Source of the DNA: Thermosipho melanesiensis BI429
GTDB lineage: Bacteria; Thermotogota; Thermotogae; Thermotogales; Fervidobacteriaceae
Assembly (NCBI RefSeq): GCF_000016905.1
Contig: NC_009616.1
Span: 310,001-374,000, forward strand
Direction: 5' to 3'
DNA: 64,000 nucleotides
Below the pieces are notes generated by a model, which was not told where the DNA came from, searched no databases, and worked only from the letters and a program-made list of their open reading frames with translations. Below, piece by piece: positions 59,776 to 64,000 of the stretch (its first letter is position 1; the number at the start of each line of letters is the position of its first letter). The translations under genes and the position numbers were made by a program.

Positions 59776-60820
59776 CTTTCTAATAAAGGGCATCTTTCCA
59801 GAATAAAGACGTAATTTTCAATTCTTAGCCTGCTAATAGCATAATTCATAGATTCAAATATTCCAACAAACCAAGGTCTATCCTTTGCAAGTTCTGAACC
59901 GGTAAGAAGTTCTACTTTTGCAGGAGTCATTCCGACCTTCACTAATTTTTACCTGCTTTATACGAAGTCACCAGTAAGCAAATTCAGCAACAGCTTTTTT
60001 GTTTTTAGATACATTCAGAATGCCCAACCCCCAAGTTCCTCTAACTTGCTTTCTTCGCATCTCCTACAGGTGGTACTGAATAAATTATCTTACCATCTAC
60101 TAATGATTTTTCTAGATTTTCATGAGCCGGAATTATTGCTAGCCATTGGAACATTGAAAATACTTTGCCCTGATTAAATATTGCTATCCTTTCTGAATGC
60201 CCATAACTGTTTGCGCCGGGACATAATTCAATAATTCTTTATACATTTCCATTGCCTTTTTTTATTAAGAACAACTTTATATGCACCTACATCTTTATAA
60301 AACTTTAATGGCATTGTTCCATATGTTTCAAACATCATCATTGCTTCACTAGTTAAACCTTCTGATGATTTTGTAAATGGTGCAAATTCATAAATTCATT
60401 TTGTTTTCAAAAATTTCACCATATCTATTAACTCATCAAATGTTTTTGGAATTCCCATTTCATAACCGTATTGTTTTTTGAACTCATCTTTGTATTCTTC
60501 TATCAAATCATATCTTGTCATCCACACATAAATATCGCCATTAATTGGCAATCCCATAATTTCAGCTCTCTACACAGAAGCAAAAAATACTTGGTCCAAA
60601 ATCACCGTCAAATCCGGTTTTTTATAATAATTTCCTTCAGGCCAAAGTTAATAAGGTACCAACTTCATCTCTACTTTTATCCATATCTCTTTTTCAAATT
60701 CTGGAAGTTTCTCTAAAGCTGCTCTAGTAAGTTCATCATCCCACACTAAAACCTTTATGGTAGTTGCAGAAAAAAACTTAGTGTTAATAAAACAAGCAAA
60801 AAGATCAGCGACATCTTCAT
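59776..60820 (-). pseudogene. Sugar ABC transporter substrate-binding protein, decayed
   Basis: Starts with ATG at 60820 after AAGGGGAA and a signal peptide (MKMSLIFLLVLLTLSFF). Pieces follow in several frames: TIKVLVWDDELTRAALEKLP, GLPINGDIYVWMTRYDLI, GYEMGIPKTFDELIDMVKFL, WLAIIPAHENLEKSLVDGKI, ILNVSKNKKAVAEFAYW and ELAKDRPWFVGIFESMNYA. These are the landmarks of family 1 extracellular sugar-binding proteins. Numerous stops and frameshifts make it nonfunctional. It runs into the symporter remnant with no gap. Confidence 0.8.
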
Positions 60821-60840
60821 AAAAATTCCCCTTTCAAATT

Positions 60841-60871
60841 TATGGTAACGTTATCAGATAACGTTACCATA
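60841..60871. promoter_or_regulatory. LacI-type operator in front of the dead sugar-binding gene
   Basis: Perfect 14-base arms TATGGTAACGTTAT and ATAACGTTACCATA around CAG, 20 bases upstream of the ribosome-binding region of the pseudogene. Each arm also contains the palindrome TAACGTTA. On the minus strand TTATAT, with a poor -35 TTGTGT further up, lies immediately upstream. The layout fits repression by a LacI/GalR regulator. Confidence 0.65.
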
Positions 60872-61056
60872 TAACGTACGAATATAACATTCATTAAAAC
60901 AAACACAAGTTTTAAATAACTATTTATCACTTGCCAAAACTAAAACACACAAACTATTAAACAAAAAATCTCTAAATAAATTGATGCTTAAAAAAGTCAT
61001 TGACTAAAAAATTTTTTATGATATATTTTTTATGAAAGCCTTCAAACAAAGGCTTA

Positions 61057-61085
61057 TTGACAAATAAAAGATTATATGGTATAAT
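61057..61085 (+). promoter_or_regulatory. Consensus promoter of tRNA-Asn
   Basis: TTGACA (61057-61062), 17 bases, TATAAT (61080-61085) preceded by TGG: a perfect sigma-70 promoter with an extended -10, starting about 12 bases before the tRNA. A hairpin AAGCCTT / AAGGCTT (61036-61055) stands just in front. Confidence 0.9.
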
Positions 61086-61104
61086 ATATACTGCGCATGG
61101 GAGT

Positions 61105-61180
61105 TCCGGCGTAGCTCAATAGGCAGAGCGGGTGGCTGTTAACCACTAGGTTGGGGGTTCGAGTCCCTCCGCCGGAGCCA
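61105..61180 (+). tRNA. tRNA-Asn (anticodon GTT)
   Basis: 76 nt with encoded CCA. Acceptor TCCGGCG pairs with CGCCGGA, the anticodon loop is CTGTTAA and the T loop TTCGAGT. Confidence 0.96.
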
Positions 61181-61205
61181 AAAAAGTAAGTCAAGATCTA
61201 AAGAA

Positions 61206-61226
61206 CGGAGCTAAGGCTCCGCTTTT
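61206..61226 (+). terminator. Terminator after tRNA-Asn
   Basis: CGGAGC / GCTCCG with loop TAAG, followed by CTTTTT. Confidence 0.85.
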
Positions 61227-61287
61227 TATTATCATTAATAATATTCTAACTCTCAAAGAAGAAATTAAATTTTTAACCTTTCTTCTT

Positions 61288-61650
61288 CTATATTCGTATA
61301 TCCTTTTGCATTTGAAGTATATATCTTTGTTTTCTTCTTTAAGTTATCTTTATCTTTTCGTTTCATTGCTCGGTAATACGTACTCTTTGAAATACCTGAT
61401 ATCTTACACAGTAATTCTAAACTAAATCTTTCTTTCAATTCATTTATTACTTCAATTTTTTTACTATTTCCTTCCTCTTCAGCTCGTAATCTTTCCATCT
61501 CTTCTTCAAAAGATTCTTTCTTTGGTTTACCTCTTTTACATTCTGCTTCACCATACAAAAGATAATTCTTAATCCAAAGACGAACTCTATCTGGCGAAAT
61601 ACCCAAAAGAGAACCAATAGTTTTCTTAGAAAGATTTTCTTCAATGAAAA
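61288..61650 (-). pseudogene. Remnant of a second IS150-type element
   Basis: Minus-strand similarity to the IS at 20.9-22.2 kb: the orfA part KKTIGSLLGISPDRVRLWIK through RGKPKKESFEEEMERLRAE, then a deletion of about 36 bases that removes the end of orfA, then the orfB start ERFSLELLCKISGISKSTYY. Both IS ends, the orfA start and most of orfB are missing. The small open frame spanning it is an accident of the deletion. Confidence 0.85.
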
Positions 61651-61717
61651 AATTGAAAAATATGTTCATTTGATATAATATCATTGGAAGAATACAGTTA
61701 AAAAAATAAAATACATA

Positions 61718-61746
61718 TTGTTCCCGGTATTAGAAGATGTTAAAAT
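61718..61746 (+). promoter_or_regulatory. Candidate promoter of the M48 protease gene
   Basis: TTGTTC (61718-61723), 17 bases, TAAAAT (61741-61746), 26 bases before the GTG start. Confidence 0.55.
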
Positions 61747-61772
61747 AATACTAATGTATAAGGGGTGAGATA

Positions 61773-62993
61773 GTGTTTTTTTACATTTTTTTGATAGTAT
61801 TTCTTTTAAACACTATATGGGATACAGTTTTGTCTATTTGGAACGTGAATTACTCATCACGCAAAACAACAGTACCTGAAGTTTTAAGAGATAGGTTTTC
61901 AGAAGAGTATTTAAAAAACTCAAGCATGTATTTGAAAGATGTTACTATGGTAAATGTAATCTTAAATTTAATTAATACATTAATCTCTTTGATTTTTATT
62001 TTTTGGGGATTTACCTATTTTGAAAATTTTGTTTTGAAAATTACAGATTCTCTAATTTTGCAAGGATTATTCTTTTTTGGCATTATCTGGATAATTTACA
62101 AAATCCTTTCCTTACCTACGGAGATTTACAGAAATTTTGTAATAGAGGCTAGATACGGCTTTAATACTATGACACCAAAAATTTTCGTTTCAGACTTTCT
62201 AAAAAGTTTGTTAGTTACAGCTATATTATTTATTCCATTAATAAGTTTTCTTCTTTGGATACTTGAAACTGATAACAACTGGTGGTGGAAGATATCTATA
62301 TTTTTTGTTGGTTTTCAACTTTTGATGTTGTTAATTTACCCTTTGTATTTGGCACCACTTTTTAATAAATTTACACCACTTAAAGATGAAAAATTGAAGG
62401 AAAAGATAAAAGATATTTTAAAGAAAGCTTCTATAAATATCAGTGAAATATACGTTATGGATGCATCTAAGAGAACTAAAAAGAAAAATGCGTTTTTAAC
62501 TGGAATGGGAAAATCTCGAAGACTAGTTTTGTTTGATACAATATTGAACTATCCTGAGGAAGAAATTTTAGCGATAATAGCTCATGAATTAGGACATTAT
62601 AAATACAAGCACATCCCAAAATTGCTAGGATTAAATTTGATATTCTATACCTTTGTGTTTTACCTTGTAAATTTGGTTTATAACTATCTGGCAAAAGGAA
62701 ATATTTTTAACGTTTCACAGCCATACTCTTTGTTTGTTTATTCTTTTTTATTTATAGAATCACTAATATTTTTCATGCTTCCATTATTAAACTACTTACA
62801 AAGAAAATTTGAATATCAAGCAGATGAATTTTCCGCAAAAGTTATTGGGAGTAAATACATGATATCTAGCTTAAAGAGGATAATAAAGGAAAATTTGATT
62901 AACCTAAATCCCTTACCGTTATATAAAATATGGCATTTCAATCATCCCTCACCTGAAGAAAGAATAAAAAAGTTATTACAATTTTCGGAGTGA
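61773..62993 (+). CDS. M48-family membrane metalloprotease (Ste24-like)
   Basis: Integral-membrane zinc protease of 406 residues with about six or seven hydrophobic segments. The zinc motif HELGH (AIIAHELGHYKYKHI) lies near residue 270, and the third ligand is expected in FEYQADEFSAKV. The N-terminal domain matches the CAAX-protease-1 type rather than HtpX. It probably trims membrane proteins; substrates are unknown. GTG at 61773 follows AAGGGGTGAG. Confidence 0.9.
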   Translation: MFFYIFLIVFLLNTIWDTVLSIWNVNYSSRKTTVPEVLRDRFSEEYLKNSSMYLKDVTMVNVILNLINTLISLIFIFWGFTYFENFVLKITDSLILQGLFFFGIIWIIYKILSLPTEIYRNFVIEARYGFNTMTPKIFVSDFLKSLLVTAILFIPLISFLLWILETDNNWWWKISIFFVGFQLLMLLIYPLYLAPLFNKFTPLKDEKLKEKIKDILKKASINISEIYVMDASKRTKKKNAFLTGMGKSRRLVLFDTILNYPEEEILAIIAHELGHYKYKHIPKLLGLNLIFYTFVFYLVNLVYNYLAKGNIFNVSQPYSLFVYSFLFIESLIFFMLPLLNYLQRKFEYQADEFSAKVIGSKYMISSLKRIIKENLINLNPLPLYKIWHFNHPSPEERIKKLLQFSE

Positions 62994-62997
62994 TAAA

Positions 62998-63382
62998 ATG
63001 AGAAATATATTAAAACGTATTTTTGTTCTAATTTCAATGATTTGAATAATTTTCAAACCTTTGGGAATTATTTTCAGTCAGGCTATGGAAGAATAGTTAT
63101 TGGTAGTGGCACATGGATAGCACCAAATGTAGCTATAATAACACAAATCACAATCTAAGCAATTTAGATGAACATCCACCGGAAGAGGATGTAATAATTG
63201 GTAAAAATTGTTGGCTAGGCATTAACTCCGTTATATTGCCTGGTGTTATTTTGCGGCCAAGAACTATAGTAGGTGCAGGAAGTGTTGTAACAAAAAGCTT
63301 TCCTGAGGGAAACTGTATAATAGCTGGAAATCCCGCAAAATTAATTAAAAAGTTAAATTGTAAAGATTATGGAGGAAAATAG
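62998..63382 (+). pseudogene. Hexapeptide-repeat acyltransferase, frameshifted
   Basis: A surface-sugar acetyltransferase of the left-handed beta-helix type. ATG at 62998 begins MRNILK, then the frame is lost; the second frame reads NNFQTFGNYFQSGYGRIVIG and SGTWIAPNVAIIT; the third reads NHNLSNLDEHPPEEDVIIGK, NCWLGINSVILPGV and IAGNPAKLIKKL. Two frameshifts therefore interrupt it (near 63020 and near 63145). It follows the M48 gene by 4 bases and precedes the flippase. Confidence 0.8.
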
Positions 63383-64000
63383 GTGTCCATAAAAAAATCT
63401 AGTACTATATTATTAGTTTCTAGGTTTGTAAAAACGTTAATAGATATAATTTCTGTAATGATTTTGTCAAGATACTTAGAGATTGCAGATTATGGGATAT
63501 ACAGACAAATAGTAATATCCCAACAATTGGTAGTTAGTGTACTTACACTTGGAATTCCAAATGCCGCTTTGTACTATCTATCTTCAAAAAAAGAGAAAGA
63601 ATATTTGATAAATTTGTATACAATGTTATTTTCAATATCTTTTCTAGTATTGTTAATATCACCAATATTAACAAACTTGTTTTATTTGAATTTTAAAGTG
63701 ATTTTTTTTAGAAAAAATGAACTAATTATAGGCCTGATATATAGTCTTAGTATATTTTCTTCAGTAGCAGAAAATGTATTAGTTGCATTAAATAAGATTA
63801 AAAATGTTGCAGTTTATGCGTTAATACCTACAACATTCTGGCTTGTAGGTTTATTGGTATTATATACATCCAAATATACGGTACAAAACATATTAACATT
63901 GATGATTTTGAGATATCTTGTGGGGATAATACTGCTAGTAATGTTTACATATAAAGAAATAAATTTTCGATTTTTAAATATAAAAAAAATAAGAGATATC
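63383..64000 (+). CDS. Polysaccharide flippase (Wzx/MATE-like), partial
   Basis: GTG at 63383 with GGAGG 7 bases upstream opens a frame that runs off the right edge (206 codons seen). The N-terminus SIKKSSTILLVSRFVKTLID and VMILSRYLEIADYGIYRQIV is characteristic of oligosaccharide flippases, and at least six hydrophobic segments are visible. It should move lipid-linked sugar units across the membrane, and suggests that a polysaccharide cluster continues beyond the window. Confidence 0.8.
   Translation, partial: MSIKKSSTILLVSRFVKTLIDIISVMILSRYLEIADYGIYRQIVISQQLVVSVLTLGIPNAALYYLSSKKEKEYLINLYTMLFSISFLVLLISPILTNLFYLNFKVIFFRKNELIIGLIYSLSIFSSVAENVLVALNKIKNVAVYALIPTTFWLVGLLVLYTSKYTVQNILTLMILRYLVGIILLVMFTYKEINFRFLNIKKIRDI

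Noticed and set aside
59745-59942. A small 65-residue protein
   Set aside because: It is one frame of the decayed sugar-binding protein running into the symporter remnant.
61265-61684. A 139-codon open frame that looks like a complete small transposase
   Set aside because: It joins orfA and orfB pieces of an IS150-type element through a deletion and lacks the proper start and ends.

Overview
The window looks like a Thermotogota chromosome, closest in character to Thermosipho. Protein-coding DNA is very AT-rich while the rRNA operon is strongly GC-rich, as expected of a thermophile. Genes are tightly packed, and the gene set fits: four-subunit pyruvate:ferredoxin oxidoreductase, a TrpRS with four iron-sulfur-type cysteines, GH57 branching enzyme and a type I-B CRISPR-Cas locus. 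The genus is an inference from content, not from a database comparison.

Layout. 1-3.2 kb: end of an unknown gene, fhs (formyl-THF ligase) and gdhA, each with a terminator. 3.4-5.9 kb (minus): a DpnII/MboI-like GATC restriction-modification operon with a second methyltransferase. 6.4-11.8 kb (minus): acpP, then UPF0173 hydrolase, a beta-rich exported protein, purA, a HIT protein and a TPR protein. 12-18.8 kb (plus): a GlmL-like ATPase, Nudix, ispE, a Lon-like protease, trpS and mscS. 18.9-27 kb: a chemoreceptor, an IS3/IS150-type element, and flgM-flgN-flgK-flgL plus a methyltransferase. 27-33.7 kb: a signalling operon (CHASE2 adenylate cyclase, degenerate HD-GYP, DUF3307, FecR-domain protein, GAF-HD-GYP). 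33.7-42.5 kb: tRNA-Gln, serine dehydratase sdaAB-sdaAA, DUF4912, GH57 branching enzyme, por gamma-delta-alpha-beta, a WecA/MraY-type transferase and a VanZ-like protein. 42.5-47.3 kb (minus): 16S-23S-5S with a spacer of about 70 nt and no spacer tRNA; then tRNA-Met and a second chemoreceptor. 50.0-59.0 kb (minus): CRISPR array (8 repeats, 7 spacers) and cas6-cas8b-cas7-cas5-cas3-cas4-cas1-cas2. 59-61.7 kb: a graveyard of sugar-transport pseudogenes and an IS remnant around tRNA-Asn. 61.8-64 kb: M48 protease, a broken acyltransferase and the start of a polysaccharide flippase.

The most notable observations are these. (1) cas3 is broken by a one-unit change in an AAAT tetranucleotide run; its C-terminal domain continues in another frame and is joined to cas4 by ATGA, so the gene could be reversibly switched or simply inactivated. 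(2) The IS150-type element sits exactly in the loop of the chemoreceptor terminator, with a 4-bp ATTG target duplication. (3) The IS carries a hairpin that would hide the transposase ribosome-binding site only in read-through transcripts. (4) A sigma-28-like promoter drives flgMNKL. (5) Many promoters share an extended -10 of the form TG-A/G-TAnnnT. (6) A perfect LacI-type operator survives in front of a dead sugar-binding-protein gene.
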